A stretch of DNA of 64,000 nucleotides, taken from assembly GCF_003628535.1 (NCBI RefSeq), contig NZ_RBCI01000005.1:62001-126000 (forward strand). The letters are read 5' to 3'. The DNA comes from Flavisolibacter nicotianae. Its GTDB lineage: Bacteria > Bacteroidota > Bacteroidia > Chitinophagales > Chitinophagaceae. Positions 15,293 through 24,043 of this stretch are shown here, one piece after another. The translations under genes were made by a program, and so were the position numbers. The notes beneath the pieces are model-generated. The model did not search any database, was not told where the DNA came from, and worked only from the letters and a program-made list of their open reading frames with translations. Position 1 is the stretch's first letter. Every line of letters starts with the position of its first letter.

Positions 15293-16456
15293 ATGGCCAC
15301 GCTCCTGATTATTGATGATGAAAAAGCGATTCGCAAAACACTGACGGAAATTCTTTCGTTTGAGGGTTACAAGATTGAAGAAGCGGCTGATGGCGAAGAA
15401 GGCCTGCGCAAGTTCAAGGAGAAAACCTTTGACGCTGTTCTTTGTGATATCAAGATGCCGAAGATCGACGGGCTGGAGTTCCTGCAAAAAGCAGTGGAAA
15501 GCAATCCCGATGTTCCCATTATCATCATCTCTGGTCATGGCAACATCGAAACCGCCGTGGAAGCCGTTAAAAAAGGGGCGTACGATTTTATCCAAAAGCC
15601 ACCGGATCTGAACCGCCTGCTCATTACCATCCGCAACGCGATGGAGCGCAACACGCTGGTCAGCGAAACAAAGCGTCTGAAACGGAAAGCCCTGAAAGTG
15701 CAGGAAATGATCGGCGAATCAGAGCCCATCCGCCAGATCAAGGAGACCATTGAAAAAGTTGCTCCAACAGAGGCGAGAGTATTAATTACCGGTGAAAACG
15801 GGGTAGGGAAGGAACTGGTTGCCCGCTGGCTGCACGAAAAGAGCAGCCGTGCTGATAGTCCACTGGTAGAAGTGAATTGTGCAGCCATTCCCAGCGAGTT
15901 GATCGAAAGCGAACTGTTTGGCCACGAAAAGGGTTCTTTCACTTCAGCCATTAAACAGCGCATTGGAAAATTTGAACAGGCAAATGGCGGAACCTTGTTT
16001 CTCGACGAGATCGGTGATATGAGTCTTTCCGCACAGGCTAAAGTGCTGCGAGCTTTGCAGGAAGGGAAAATCACCCGGGTAGGCGCGGACAAGGATATCA
16101 ACGTAGATGTGCGGGTTATTGCGGCGACTAACAAAGACCTGCTAAAGGAAGTAGAGGAGAAGAACTTCCGGCTGGACCTGTACCACCGTCTGAGCGTGAT
16201 CCTCGTGCACGTGCCTTCGCTGAACGAACGGCGGGAGGACATTCCACTGCTCGTTGAAAGTTTCCTCGATGAAATTTGCGAAGATTATGGCGTGGCTCGG
16301 AAAGAGATTGCCCCGGATGCGCAGAAAGCGCTGCAGGACTACAACTGGACCGGCAACATCCGGGAACTGCGCAACGTGGTGGAACGGCTGGTTATTCTCT
16401 CCGGGAAAGCCATCACGCTTGACGACGTGAAGGCATATGTCTTGCCCAAAAAATAA
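15293..16456 (+). CDS. Sigma-54-type response regulator lacking a DNA-binding domain
   Basis: NtrC-like activators use ATP to remodel sigma-54 RNA polymerase. Here a receiver domain occupies residues 1-120, with acidic pair D8-D9, phosphoacceptor D52 in LCDIKMPKIDG, and K102. A AAA+ domain follows at about 140-380: Walker A GENGVGKE (167-174), Walker B TLFLDEIG (234-241), and the R-finger region NFRLDLYHRLSV. Two things are odd. The loop that touches sigma-54, normally GAFTGA, reads GSFTSA (214-219). The protein also ends right after the AAA+ lid (NIRELRNVVERL...YVLPKK), with no Fis-type helix-turn-helix. No cognate histidine kinase is nearby. Confidence 0.9.
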   Translation: MATLLIIDDEKAIRKTLTEILSFEGYKIEEAADGEEGLRKFKEKTFDAVLCDIKMPKIDGLEFLQKAVESNPDVPIIIISGHGNIETAVEAVKKGAYDFIQKPPDLNRLLITIRNAMERNTLVSETKRLKRKALKVQEMIGESEPIRQIKETIEKVAPTEARVLITGENGVGKELVARWLHEKSSRADSPLVEVNCAAIPSELIESELFGHEKGSFTSAIKQRIGKFEQANGGTLFLDEIGDMSLSAQAKVLRALQEGKITRVGADKDINVDVRVIAATNKDLLKEVEEKNFRLDLYHRLSVILVHVPSLNERREDIPLLVESFLDEICEDYGVARKEIAPDAQKALQDYNWTGNIRELRNVVERLVILSGKAITLDDVKAYVLPKK

Positions 16457-16550
16457 ATGTAATCATCCTCATTGGATGAATCTGGCATTACGAGAAGCTC
16501 GTGAACAATTCCCGAACACGAGGCTTAGCCAGTTTGTCTTTAGCGTGTAC

Positions 16551-17432
16551 TCACGCTTTTCCCTTTTCCGCAAAGACGTAAATTTCGTCGTCTCTTCGCA
16601 ACAACCGGAAGTTGACAAAACTTCGCTGGCTTTGCTGTAGGCTTTTACCAGATGCCACAATGATTTTATCCGGGAACGATTTTCGAAGCAATTCAAAATA
16701 GTCGTCCAGGCTTACTCCGGTGAAGTTGGTGATGAGGTGAAGATAAAGGTAGCGGACACCCGGAACGTTCGCCGCCTCGCGGAGGTCTTCCAGTTTGCTG
16801 TTGGAGCCAAGATAAAGGACCCGCCAGCCATTTTTCCGAAGGAGATAATTAATGAACAGGAGTGGCAACTCGTGAAATTCATTTTCCGGGCAGAACAAAA
16901 CAAGTTCAGGGTCCCCGTTTTGCATTGCCGAAAGTGTTTCTGTCTCGCTGATGACCCGGTTTTGAATGAGATATGAAGAAAAATGCTCCTGTGCCGGAAT
17001 CACTTTACTGGTATCCCACAAAAGACCGATGCGTACCAGGTAGGGATAACAGACTTCGGTAACCAGTTTTTCAAACCCGATCTTCGCCTGCAGTTCATTC
17101 AGGATAGAAAGAAACGCTGATTCATCAAAATCGATCGCCGCTTTCAGCAAGTGCTGTATCGCCGTTGGATAGTTGTTTTTATCAACCGGGATGTTCTCTA
17201 CCTCGGTTATAACCTCGGCGTCCGACAGGGAAGCGATCTTCGATATCTTCCAGCCATTGTGATAAAGAAATGAAATGCAAAGCAGTTTTTTCAGGTCGTC
17301 ATTTGTATAAAAACGCAGGTTGCTTTCCTTGCGCGGAGCCTTAAAGAAATCGTACCGCAATTCCCAGATACGAAGCGTATGCGATTTGATACCGGTAAGA
17401 AGTTCGATCTGCCTGATGCTGAAACTTTGCAT
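16551..17432 (-). CDS. MerR-family regulator with a cobalamin-binding-like domain (CarH/LitR type)
   Basis: The N-terminal MerR helix-turn-helix is at residues 1-70: FSIRQIELLTGIKSHTLRIWELRY followed by NLRFYTNDDLKKLLCI. The rest matches B12-binding regulators. A helical bundle (about 85-170) carries GLLWDTSKVIPAQEHFSSYLI with the Trp, Glu and His that sense adenosylcobalamin. A Rossmann domain (about 175-285) has PENEFHELP, whose His would be the lower cobalt ligand, then GWRVLYLGSNSKLEDL. Such proteins are B12-dependent light sensors that repress until illuminated, often controlling carotenoid genes. No such genes are in view, so the target is unknown. It diverges from lepB. Confidence 0.82.
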   Translation of the reverse strand: MQSFSIRQIELLTGIKSHTLRIWELRYDFFKAPRKESNLRFYTNDDLKKLLCISFLYHNGWKISKIASLSDAEVITEVENIPVDKNNYPTAIQHLLKAAIDFDESAFLSILNELQAKIGFEKLVTEVCYPYLVRIGLLWDTSKVIPAQEHFSSYLIQNRVISETETLSAMQNGDPELVLFCPENEFHELPLLFINYLLRKNGWRVLYLGSNSKLEDLREAANVPGVRYLYLHLITNFTGVSLDDYFELLRKSFPDKIIVASGKSLQQSQRSFVNFRLLRRDDEIYVFAEKGKA

Positions 17433-17511
17433 AAATCGTTAAGAAAAGTTAAGCCGCTCCCTGAACACAAAAACTTTTTATACATTTCCACGGCTAACTT
17501 GGTTAAAGTAA

Positions 17512-17519
17512 TAAATTTG
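17512..17519 (+). promoter_or_regulatory. -7 promoter element of lepB
   Basis: TAAATTTG matches TAnnTTTG and lies 20 bases before the lepB ATG. It is in the 107-base gap shared with the divergent MerR gene, so a MerR operator could lie here, but I see no clear spaced dyad. Confidence 0.5.
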
Positions 17520-17539
17520 TCCGTTTTAAAAATACACGA

Positions 17540-19069
17540 ATGCCGCTTTCACACGTTCTGACTGTCTACCTCATTTCTTTCCTGCTCGTTTTTCTTCCTT
17601 CGTTCGGCTTGGCAAAGATGTTTCAAAAAGCGGGTGTTGCAACGTGGAAGGCATATATTCCTTTTTACAATACATGGGTGATGCAGGAACTTGCAAAGCG
17701 TCCCAGGCACTGGGTTTTCTGGCAGTTTATTCCAGTGGTCGGCTGGTTTATTACACCGGGTATTTACATTGAATGGGTAAAACTGTTCGGCCGCTTTTCC
17801 CTGGGCGATCATACGCTGGCAGCGCTCTTTGCTCCCTTCTATTTTCCCTATCTCGGTTATAACGATAAGGTGCGCTATATCGGACCCGAAGGCGTGAGAC
17901 GGTATGTAAAACCCGCCTGGCGGGAATGGGTGGACGCTGCGATCTTTGCAGTGGTGGCTGCCACGCTGATCCGTACGTTTGTTTTTGAAGCCTACACCAT
18001 TCCTTCGGGCTCTATGGAAAAGACCTTGCTGATCAACGATTTTCTTTTTGTCAGCAAGTTCAGTTATGGTCCACGCATTCCCAACACGCCATTATCCGTT
18101 CCGTTTGTACACAATTACCTTCCCGGCACAAATAAGAAATCCTATACTACGTTGGTTCATTTGCCGTACATCCGCTGGTGGTCGTCACCGGTGGAAAGGG
18201 GCGACGTCGTGGTGTTCAATTTCCCGGCCGGCGATACGGTGATAAATTTGCCGGATTTTCAGTCGGCACAGCCGTATTATGATGTGATTCGTATAATGGG
18301 CAACGGCAACTCCGATATCGGCCGCAATTTCATTATGCAGCATCCGGAGCAATATCCACTGGCGGTTCACCCGGCCGATAAATCGGACAACTATATCAAG
18401 CGATGTACAGGTGTAGCCGGTGATACGGTGGAAGTGCGCAGCAACACGGTATTCGTTAACGGGAAGATGGAGCCCAACCCGCCCAAGTCCCTGATCAAAT
18501 ACACCGTGATCACCAACGGGCAAACCCTGGATGCCATCTCCATGAAGGAGCAGTACGATATCGACCAGGAAAAAGGCGAGTTTGAGCAAACGGCCAAGCC
18601 ATTCGAGTACAACATTGTGCTGACCGAACAGGCACGGCAGGATTTTCTGAAACAGGGATACAAGGTGATCCCCAATCCGAATGTACCGGGCAATTCACCA
18701 GTTTTTCCGTATGACAAAGTGCACAACTGGACGAGGGATAACTATGGTCCTATCTGGATCCCCCGGAAAGGTGGTGTGCTGCCACTGACAGCAGAAACGT
18801 ACCCGGTTTATGAAAGAGCGATCCGTGTTTATGAACACAACGACTTATTGGAAAAAGATGGTAAGTTCTACCTCAACGGGAAAGAAGCCACATCATATAC
18901 CTTCAAGATGGATTATTACTGGATGATGGGTGATAACAGGCAAGGATCACAGGATAGCCGTTTCTGGGGTTTTGTGCCGGAAGACAGGGTGGTAGGAAAA
19001 GCTTGGTTGATCTGGTTCAGCTACGACAGCGGCCCACGCTGGAAACGACTGTTTCATATCGTAAAATAA
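17540..19069 (+). CDS. lepB: Signal peptidase I, long Bacteroidota type
   Basis: Removes signal peptides from exported proteins at the inner membrane. The 509-residue protein is far longer than the E. coli enzyme (324). Residues 1-120 are extra, with three or four membrane segments (LTVYLISFLLVFLPSFGLA, HWVFWQFIPVVGWFI, LAALFAPFYFPYLGY) resembling the DUF5684 region. A further membrane anchor follows at 131-148. The catalytic Ser158 is in YTIPSGSME and the general base Lys287 in NYIKRCTGVAGDTVEV. The final box is MMGDNRQGSQDSRFWGFVP. Between the two catalytic residues and the final box are long insertions, as usual for this group. It ends at a hairpin terminator before cdd. Confidence 0.95.
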   Translation: MPLSHVLTVYLISFLLVFLPSFGLAKMFQKAGVATWKAYIPFYNTWVMQELAKRPRHWVFWQFIPVVGWFITPGIYIEWVKLFGRFSLGDHTLAALFAPFYFPYLGYNDKVRYIGPEGVRRYVKPAWREWVDAAIFAVVAATLIRTFVFEAYTIPSGSMEKTLLINDFLFVSKFSYGPRIPNTPLSVPFVHNYLPGTNKKSYTTLVHLPYIRWWSSPVERGDVVVFNFPAGDTVINLPDFQSAQPYYDVIRIMGNGNSDIGRNFIMQHPEQYPLAVHPADKSDNYIKRCTGVAGDTVEVRSNTVFVNGKMEPNPPKSLIKYTVITNGQTLDAISMKEQYDIDQEKGEFEQTAKPFEYNIVLTEQARQDFLKQGYKVIPNPNVPGNSPVFPYDKVHNWTRDNYGPIWIPRKGGVLPLTAETYPVYERAIRVYEHNDLLEKDGKFYLNGKEATSYTFKMDYYWMMGDNRQGSQDSRFWGFVPEDRVVGKAWLIWFSYDSGPRWKRLFHIVK

Positions 19070-19082
19070 ACTACCTTTAAGC

Positions 19083-19107
19083 GCCCCGCAAAAACGGGGC
19101 ATTTTTG
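19083..19107 (+). terminator. Intrinsic terminator after lepB
   Basis: GCCCCG at 19083-19088 pairs with CGGGGC at 19095-19100, followed by ATTTTTG. Confidence 0.7.
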
Positions 19108-19123
19108 TCTCCAATACTGAAAC

Positions 19124-19609
19124 ATGAAAGAAAACAAATTTGAGTTTAACTACAAAGTGTACGATAACATATCCGAACTTCCCGAAGAACAGCAATGGCT
19201 GCTCAACGAGGCAAGAGAGGTAACGTCCAATGCTTATGCACCGTATTCCAATTTCCAGGTAGGGGCTGTGGCCAAAATGGCCAATGGCGAAATCGTCGCC
19301 GGCAGCAACCAGGAGAATGCGTCGTTCCCTGTTGGTCTTTGTGCGGAAAGGGTTTTGCTGGCTTCCATTTCATCTCTTTTCCCGCGGGTGCCCATTGAGA
19401 CCATTGCAATCAGTTACAAAAGCGACCACCAGAAAAGCGATCATCCGATTTCGCCTTGTGGCATTTGCCGGCAATCATTGCAGGAGTTTGAGAGCCGCGT
19501 TAACCACCCGGTTCAGTTGATCCTTGGCGGAATGGAAGGACCGGTATATGTGATTGACAGTGCCAGCCGACTTTTGCCTCTGGCATTTACCAGCCAGGAG
19601 CTGCGATAG
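19124..19609 (+). CDS. cdd: Cytidine deaminase
   Basis: Deaminates cytidine and deoxycytidine for pyrimidine salvage. The 161-residue protein has the zinc-site motifs CAE at residues 73-75 (Cys73 ligand, Glu75 catalytic) and PCGIC at 111-115 (Cys112 and Cys115 ligands). NAYAPYSNFQVGA, the substrate-binding stretch, is at about 36-48. It is slightly longer than the usual 130-residue homotetrameric form, the extra residues being an N-terminal extension of about 25. It has a terminator on each side and is a single-gene unit. Confidence 0.95.
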   Translation: MKENKFEFNYKVYDNISELPEEQQWLLNEAREVTSNAYAPYSNFQVGAVAKMANGEIVAGSNQENASFPVGLCAERVLLASISSLFPRVPIETIAISYKSDHQKSDHPISPCGICRQSLQEFESRVNHPVQLILGGMEGPVYVIDSASRLLPLAFTSQELR

Positions 19610-19652
19610 TGATCAGGCGCTCAATTTCCATGCTTAAATAGTACTTTATTAT

Positions 19653-19683
19653 GAATCGCTTCAATTGAAGCGATTCTTTTTTT
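19653..19683 (+). terminator. Intrinsic terminator after cdd
   Basis: GAATCGCTTC at 19653-19662 pairs perfectly with GAAGCGATTC at 19667-19676 around AATT, followed by seven Ts. Confidence 0.88.
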
Positions 19684-19741
19684 ATGCTGCTAAACGGATA
19701 AGCGGTTTAGATAGCAATTGCTGAAATGCTATCTTGCCTAT

Positions 19742-20182
19742 ATGAAAAAAGGATTGTTTTTCTTGCTGCTTTCTATTTGGATCGGAAATGCGCATGCGCA
19801 GCAAGCCGAAGATTCGATCAAGGCTGTCATCAACCAATTATTCGCGGCTATGAAAAACAGTGATGCGAACAGCCTTCAACGATGCTTTGCCGACAGTGCA
19901 ATTTTGCAAACCATCACCGCCAGTGGAAAGATACGGAACGAGGACGTGGCTGAATTTGCAAAGCAGGTCGCAACATTACCCAAAGATTCGGCCGACGAAC
20001 GTATCGTCTTTGAGACAATAAAAGTTGATGATGCCCTGGCGGTGGCCTGGACGCCTTACCAGTTTTATTACGCCGGGAAATTCAGCCATTGCGGTGTGGA
20101 CTCCTTCCAACTGGTGAGGGTGAACGGTGTTTGGAAAATCCAGTACCTCATCGACACCCGCCGCCGCAAAGGCTGTTTGTGA
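19742..20182 (+). CDS. Secreted SnoaL/NTF2-like protein of unknown function
   Basis: A 146-residue protein with a signal peptide, MKKGLFFLLLSIWIGNAHA, probably cut before QQAED. The mature part fits an NTF2-like (SnoaL/DUF4440) alpha-beta roll: AVINQLFAAMKNSDANSLQRCFADSA, then ERIVFETIKVDDALAVAWTPYQFYYAGKFSHCGVDSFQLVRVNGVWKI (in parts), ending in a basic tail RRRKGC. Such proteins bind small ligands or are accessory, and no catalytic residues can be assigned. It is convergent with purB, leaving a 3-base gap. Confidence 0.75.
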   Translation: MKKGLFFLLLSIWIGNAHAQQAEDSIKAVINQLFAAMKNSDANSLQRCFADSAILQTITASGKIRNEDVAEFAKQVATLPKDSADERIVFETIKVDDALAVAWTPYQFYYAGKFSHCGVDSFQLVRVNGVWKIQYLIDTRRRKGCL

Positions 20183-20185
20183 CCG

Positions 20186-21532
20186 TTAGTACTCGGGATG
20201 AATGCCTGTATAATTGTGCGGGGAGATGGCTTTTAATTCTTTTTTCAGGGCAGCCGAAATCTCTAGACCGTCGATGAATTGGTGAATGGTTGTTTTGGTG
20301 ATGGCTTTTTTGCCTCTCGTCAGGTCCTTCAGTGCTTCATACGGATTGGGATACGCTTCCCGGCGTAAAATGGTTTGAATGGCTTCTGCCACAACAGCCC
20401 AGTTTTCATCCAGGTCTGCATAAATCTTCTCGCTGTTCAGCACCAGCTTGCCCAGCCCCTTTTCGATCGACCGGAAGGCAATAGCCATGTGTGCCATGGG
20501 TACGCCAATGTTTCGCAATACAGTGGAGTCTGTAAGGTCGCGTTGCAGGCGAGAAACAGGCAGCTTGGCCGAGAGGTGCTCCAGCAATGCATTGGCAACG
20601 CCAAGGTTCCCTTCGGCATTCTCAAAATCGATCGGATTTACCTTGTGTGGCATCGCCGAAGAACCAACTTCACCCTCCCTGGTTTTTTGCTTGAAATAGT
20701 CCATCGAGATATAAGTCCAGACGTCGCGGCAAAAATCCACCAGGATGTTGTTGGTGCGCTTCATCGCATCGAAGGAGGCGGCCAGATTATCGTAGTGTTC
20801 AATCTGCGTGGTGAACTGCAGGCGCTGGAGGCCGAGCACGTCTTCAACGAATTCATTGGCCAACTGGATCCAGTCGCGTTTAGGATAGGCAATGTAGTGT
20901 GCATTAAAATTGCCGGTGGCCCCACCGAATTTGGCACTTACCGGGATGAAAAGGATTTGCTCGACGGCATTTTCGATCCGCTCGACAAACACCATCAGCT
21001 CTTTTCCCAATCGCGTCGGACTTGCCGGTTGCCCGTGTGTGCGGGCCAGCATCGGAATCTCTTTCCATTCTTTTGCAAGCAGCCTGATTTCGCGGTTCAG
21101 GTTCAGCAGGGAGGGCAGGTATTCGAACTCCAACGCATGCTTCCACGAAAGGGGAATGGCTGTATTATTGATATCTTGCGAGGTCAGGCCAAAGTGTACC
21201 CATTCCAGGGCCTTTTCTTCACCGACAGCACGGAGACGTTCTTTAATAAAATACTCCACGGCTTTTACATCGTGATTGGTTGTTTTTTCGATGGCCTTGA
21301 TTTGCTGCGCATCTTCGAGGGAAAAATTCTCTTTAATGGCATGCAATTCGGCTGTCGTGGCGTCCGGAAGTTGAAACAACTTTTTCTGGGCAAGAAAAAG
21401 CAGGTATTCAACCTCCACCAATACCCGGTATTTCATCAGGGCATACTCCGAAAAATATTCATCGAGGTGCTGTACCTGGCTGCGATAGCGGCCGTCGATG
21501 GCCGAAATGGCCGTGAGGGAACATAGATCCAT
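20186..21532 (-). CDS. purB: Adenylosuccinate lyase
   Basis: Cleaves fumarate from SAICAR and from adenylosuccinate in purine synthesis. The 448-residue protein shows the superfamily signature GSSAMPHKVNPIDFENAEGN (in the flexible catalytic loop with the active-site Ser), LTSQDINNTA, and ARTHGQPASPTRLGKE with the catalytic His. It is transcribed alone, diverging from mqnA. A minus-strand TAATTTTG at 21614-21607 may be its -7 element, which would give a leader of about 70 bases. Confidence 0.97.
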   Translation of the reverse strand: MDLCSLTAISAIDGRYRSQVQHLDEYFSEYALMKYRVLVEVEYLLFLAQKKLFQLPDATTAELHAIKENFSLEDAQQIKAIEKTTNHDVKAVEYFIKERLRAVGEEKALEWVHFGLTSQDINNTAIPLSWKHALEFEYLPSLLNLNREIRLLAKEWKEIPMLARTHGQPASPTRLGKELMVFVERIENAVEQILFIPVSAKFGGATGNFNAHYIAYPKRDWIQLANEFVEDVLGLQRLQFTTQIEHYDNLAASFDAMKRTNNILVDFCRDVWTYISMDYFKQKTREGEVGSSAMPHKVNPIDFENAEGNLGVANALLEHLSAKLPVSRLQRDLTDSTVLRNIGVPMAHMAIAFRSIEKGLGKLVLNSEKIYADLDENWAVVAEAIQTILRREAYPNPYEALKDLTRGKKAITKTTIHQFIDGLEISAALKKELKAISPHNYTGIHPEY

Positions 21533-21593
21533 AGTTGCTAATTGGGAGCGGATAATCCTGCCAACTGTTTCGTATTCGGGCTTTATCCGCGGT

Positions 21594-21601
21594 TATCTTT
21601 G
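21594..21601 (+). promoter_or_regulatory. -7 promoter element of mqnA
   Basis: TATCTTTG matches TAnnTTTG and lies 19 bases before the TTG start at 21621. Its position supports that start over the longer open frame. Confidence 0.55.
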
Positions 21602-21620
21602 CGCATCAAAATTAGCGGAT

Positions 21621-22367
21621 TTGAAGAAGATAAGAGTGGCAGCCGTAAGCTATTTAAACACCAAGCCCCTGTTGTACGGTATTCGCCGGCACGACGTTCT
21701 GAACGAAATCGAACTGATTGAAGACTACCCGGCCAAAATTGCCCAGATGCTGATCGACGATCAGGTCGATGTTGGTTTGATACCTGTTGCCGCAACAACA
21801 AAGCTGGCCTCCTGGCATGTTGTCGGTGATGTGTGTATCGGTGCGGAGGGAGCGGTGGCTTCCGTTTGCATTTTCAGCCAGGTTCCGATGGAAGAAATCG
21901 AAACGGTTTTACTCGATTACCAATCCCGCACATCGGTAAACCTTGCCCGCATCCTGCTTAAGGAATACTGGAAAAAAAACGTGGTACTTGTTAATGCATC
22001 CGGTGAAGATTACCGAGCGCACATTTGCGGCACAACGGCAGGCGTTGTGATCGGTGACAGGGCACTGGAACAGCGGCAGCGTTCGGCTTACATTTACGAT
22101 CTCGGCGAAGCCTGGAAAGAGCATACCGGCTTGCCTTTCGTGTTTGCTGCCTGGATTGCCAACAAAAAATTGCCGGCAGAATTCGAACAAAAGTTCAACG
22201 AGGCAAACAGGCAGGGTTTGTCGCATATCACAGATGCGGCAAAAGAAAATCCTTTTCCGGCCTACGACCTCCTAAACTATTACACAAAGTGCATCAGTTA
22301 TGAACTGACGGAAGAAAAGAAAAAAGGTATGGCGCTTTTCCTGGAGAAGCTGAAAGCGATCATTTAA
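21621..22367 (+). CDS. mqnA: Chorismate dehydratase of the futalosine menaquinone pathway
   Basis: Dehydrates chorismate to 3-enolpyruvoyl-benzoate, the first dedicated step of the futalosine route to menaquinone. The fold is a periplasmic-binding-protein-like two-lobe structure. Key stretches are VAAVSYLNTKPLLYG at the start, VDVGLIPVAA, and YQSRTSVNLARILL, and GDRAL near 170 in the second lobe. The frame is open from 21498, but that reads through the purB start region. The first codon consistent with the family N-terminus and the promoter is TTG at 21621, giving 248 residues. The other mqn genes are not in the window. Its stop overlaps that of the convergent fucosyltransferase gene by 4 bases. 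Confidence 0.9.
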   Translation: MKKIRVAAVSYLNTKPLLYGIRRHDVLNEIELIEDYPAKIAQMLIDDQVDVGLIPVAATTKLASWHVVGDVCIGAEGAVASVCIFSQVPMEEIETVLLDYQSRTSVNLARILLKEYWKKNVVLVNASGEDYRAHICGTTAGVVIGDRALEQRQRSAYIYDLGEAWKEHTGLPFVFAAWIANKKLPAEFEQKFNEANRQGLSHITDAAKENPFPAYDLLNYYTKCISYELTEEKKKGMALFLEKLKAII

Positions 22368-23218
22368 CCTTTTATCCAGGTTTCGGGCAAAAGGTCCTTC
22401 GTGTCTTTGGGGCCTTCGTTAAACCAGTTCTTTGGTGCAATTACCGTTTTGTCAGTGTTGTTATTTAGCCAGGCGGCCCACCAGCTAAAGCTGCTGTTGG
22501 CAATGATGTTGTGACGGCAGTTTTGCATCAGGTAAAGATCCTCAAAATGATTGCTGGTAATCGTTCCCGAAATAATTCTGACATCTGGCTGTGCCAGTTC
22601 CTTGCTCGCGGTAACCGGGTTGTCTGAAAAAAGATAAAACCGTGCGGCCGGGAATTTTTCTCTCATTAAACCAATAGCACCGGCATAATAGTTTGCAGGC
22701 AGAATACCGTGATATTTAAGGATCTTATCGTCCAGGTAATCCCCTCTGCGAATGTGAATTGAAATACTGTTCTCTTTATTCAATTCGGCCGCCAAAACCT
22801 TTATCGAATCGTTTACCAGGTGTGAAACATCAAAATCCTTTCGAAGCTGGTTTTGGATGGAACGAAAATATTTCTCCGACTGGAAAAACCCTTGCAGGTA
22901 AACATCCTTTCCCAGGCGAAAAAATGCGGGGTCGAAATGGAAATGGGGTTCTTTGTAGAAGGACTTGAAGGCATGCGGCAATAGCCTTTGTTTCACACGT
23001 TGAAATGTATTCGCAGCTTTTCTTTTTTTGATTTCTTCACCCGAAGCATACGCAAGCGGAATGTTGAATTTTGCCAGGTCAAACTTTCGAAAAGTGTCGC
23101 CGGCTATCCCGGCAACATCCAATTTCAGCTCAACACCCCGCTTTTCCGCGAGGGCTCTTGCAGCAGCATATTGGAAAAGCTGGTTGCCCAATCCGCCAAC
23201 AATTCTAATGATGATCAC
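22364..23218 (-). CDS. Alpha-1,2-fucosyltransferase (GT11)
   Basis: Transfers fucose from GDP-fucose to a surface glycan. The 284-residue protein begins with the GT11 signature GGLGNQLFQYAAARALA and has the donor-binding HIRRGDYLDD (about residues 154-163) and the late motif NSSFSWWAAWL. It needs GDP-L-fucose, which the gmd and fcl genes 2-3 kb away would supply. The start codon overlaps the stop of the FkbM methyltransferase gene by 4 bases (ATGA), so the two are translationally coupled. Confidence 0.92.
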   Translation of the reverse strand: MIIIRIVGGLGNQLFQYAAARALAEKRGVELKLDVAGIAGDTFRKFDLAKFNIPLAYASGEEIKKRKAANTFQRVKQRLLPHAFKSFYKEPHFHFDPAFFRLGKDVYLQGFFQSEKYFRSIQNQLRKDFDVSHLVNDSIKVLAAELNKENSISIHIRRGDYLDDKILKYHGILPANYYAGAIGLMREKFPAARFYLFSDNPVTASKELAQPDVRIISGTITSNHFEDLYLMQNCRHNIIANSSFSWWAAWLNNNTDKTVIAPKNWFNEGPKDTKDLLPETWIKG

Positions 23219-24036
23219 CGGTAACAGAAAATATTTAATTGAACATCGAATGCACCGCCGGTAGATTGATTGACAAAGGGAGATTCAAGGGAGTCGGCTG
23301 CCATTTTAATGTAAACTTTGTATGTGCCCTTTACGATCTGCAGCAACCGGGCAAGTTTCTCGCTTTCTTCTACCTTTCCATGGTATTCAACAAAAAGCTG
23401 ATTCACGTTGGCCAAATATGGCTCGCAATCTGCCATCACGTCTACTTCTGCGCCCTCAATGTCTATTTTGAGGAAATCAACCTTGTTTGCCTTCAAGACG
23501 TCGGCCAGACGCTCGGCCTGTACTTTCACGCTTTTTCTTCCGTAATCCTTTTCCGCAATCTTACTTCCCTGTGAACCATCCGAGGCAAACGTCAATGTAT
23601 CGTTATGAATCCAGACAGCTTTTTGCCGGCACTCCACACCGGTTAAATTATTTTGCGCTACGTTTTTTTGGAGAAGCTGAAAATTGTCAGCATCCGGTTC
23701 GTATGCGAGGATGGTTGCTACAGGGTAAAGCTTTTTCAGGTAAAGCACACTTAGGCCAATGTTGGATCCGCAGTCAATTACAAACGGATCTGGTTTCGTG
23801 CTTTTGAACCTGTAAATTTCTTCTTCAAAAAGTTCCTGGTAGGTGTGGCGGAGTTCGTAAGGCCTCTTGTAACTAATTTGCTGATCGTTGAGTCGAATGG
23901 TTTTGATTGACTGGTCTTCTTCGTGTTTGAGAATTTTTTCCTGAAGCCACGAAAGGCGGGCAAATCGGCTTTGCCTTTTCTTTCTGAGCAATGTTCCCCG
24001 GACTCCGTTAAGTATATTTGTGATTCGAACGGCCAT
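23215..24036 (-). CDS. FkbM-family methyltransferase
   Basis: A 273-residue SAM-dependent methyltransferase likely to decorate a sugar. The SAM-binding motif I is FVIDCGSNIGLSVLYLKKLYP (in parts, about residues 97-115), followed by ILAYEPDADNFQLLQKN with the acidic residue that holds the ribose, and VDFLKIDIEGAEVDVM, the FkbM hallmark (about 192-207). It begins at ATG 24036, directly opposite the start of a GT2 gene, whose promoter element overlaps its first codons. Confidence 0.88.
   Translation of the reverse strand: MAVRITNILNGVRGTLLRKKRQSRFARLSWLQEKILKHEEDQSIKTIRLNDQQISYKRPYELRHTYQELFEEEIYRFKSTKPDPFVIDCGSNIGLSVLYLKKLYPVATILAYEPDADNFQLLQKNVAQNNLTGVECRQKAVWIHNDTLTFASDGSQGSKIAEKDYGRKSVKVQAERLADVLKANKVDFLKIDIEGAEVDVMADCEPYLANVNQLFVEYHGKVEESEKLARLLQIVKGTYKVYIKMAADSLESPFVNQSTGGAFDVQLNIFCYR
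24013..24020 (+). promoter_or_regulatory. -7 element of the GT2 gene, inside the FkbM coding start
   Basis: TATATTTG matches TAnnTTTG, 23 bases before ATG 24044. It lies within the first codons of the divergent FkbM gene, so transcription of the two genes may interfere. Confidence 0.45.
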
Positions 24037-24043
24037 TTCTAGT

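Noticed and set aside
21498-21620. A mqnA start at 21498.
   Set aside because: It would overlap the purB start region and precede the TATCTTTG element, so these codons would not be transcribed from that promoter. The family N-terminus begins at the TTG 21621.
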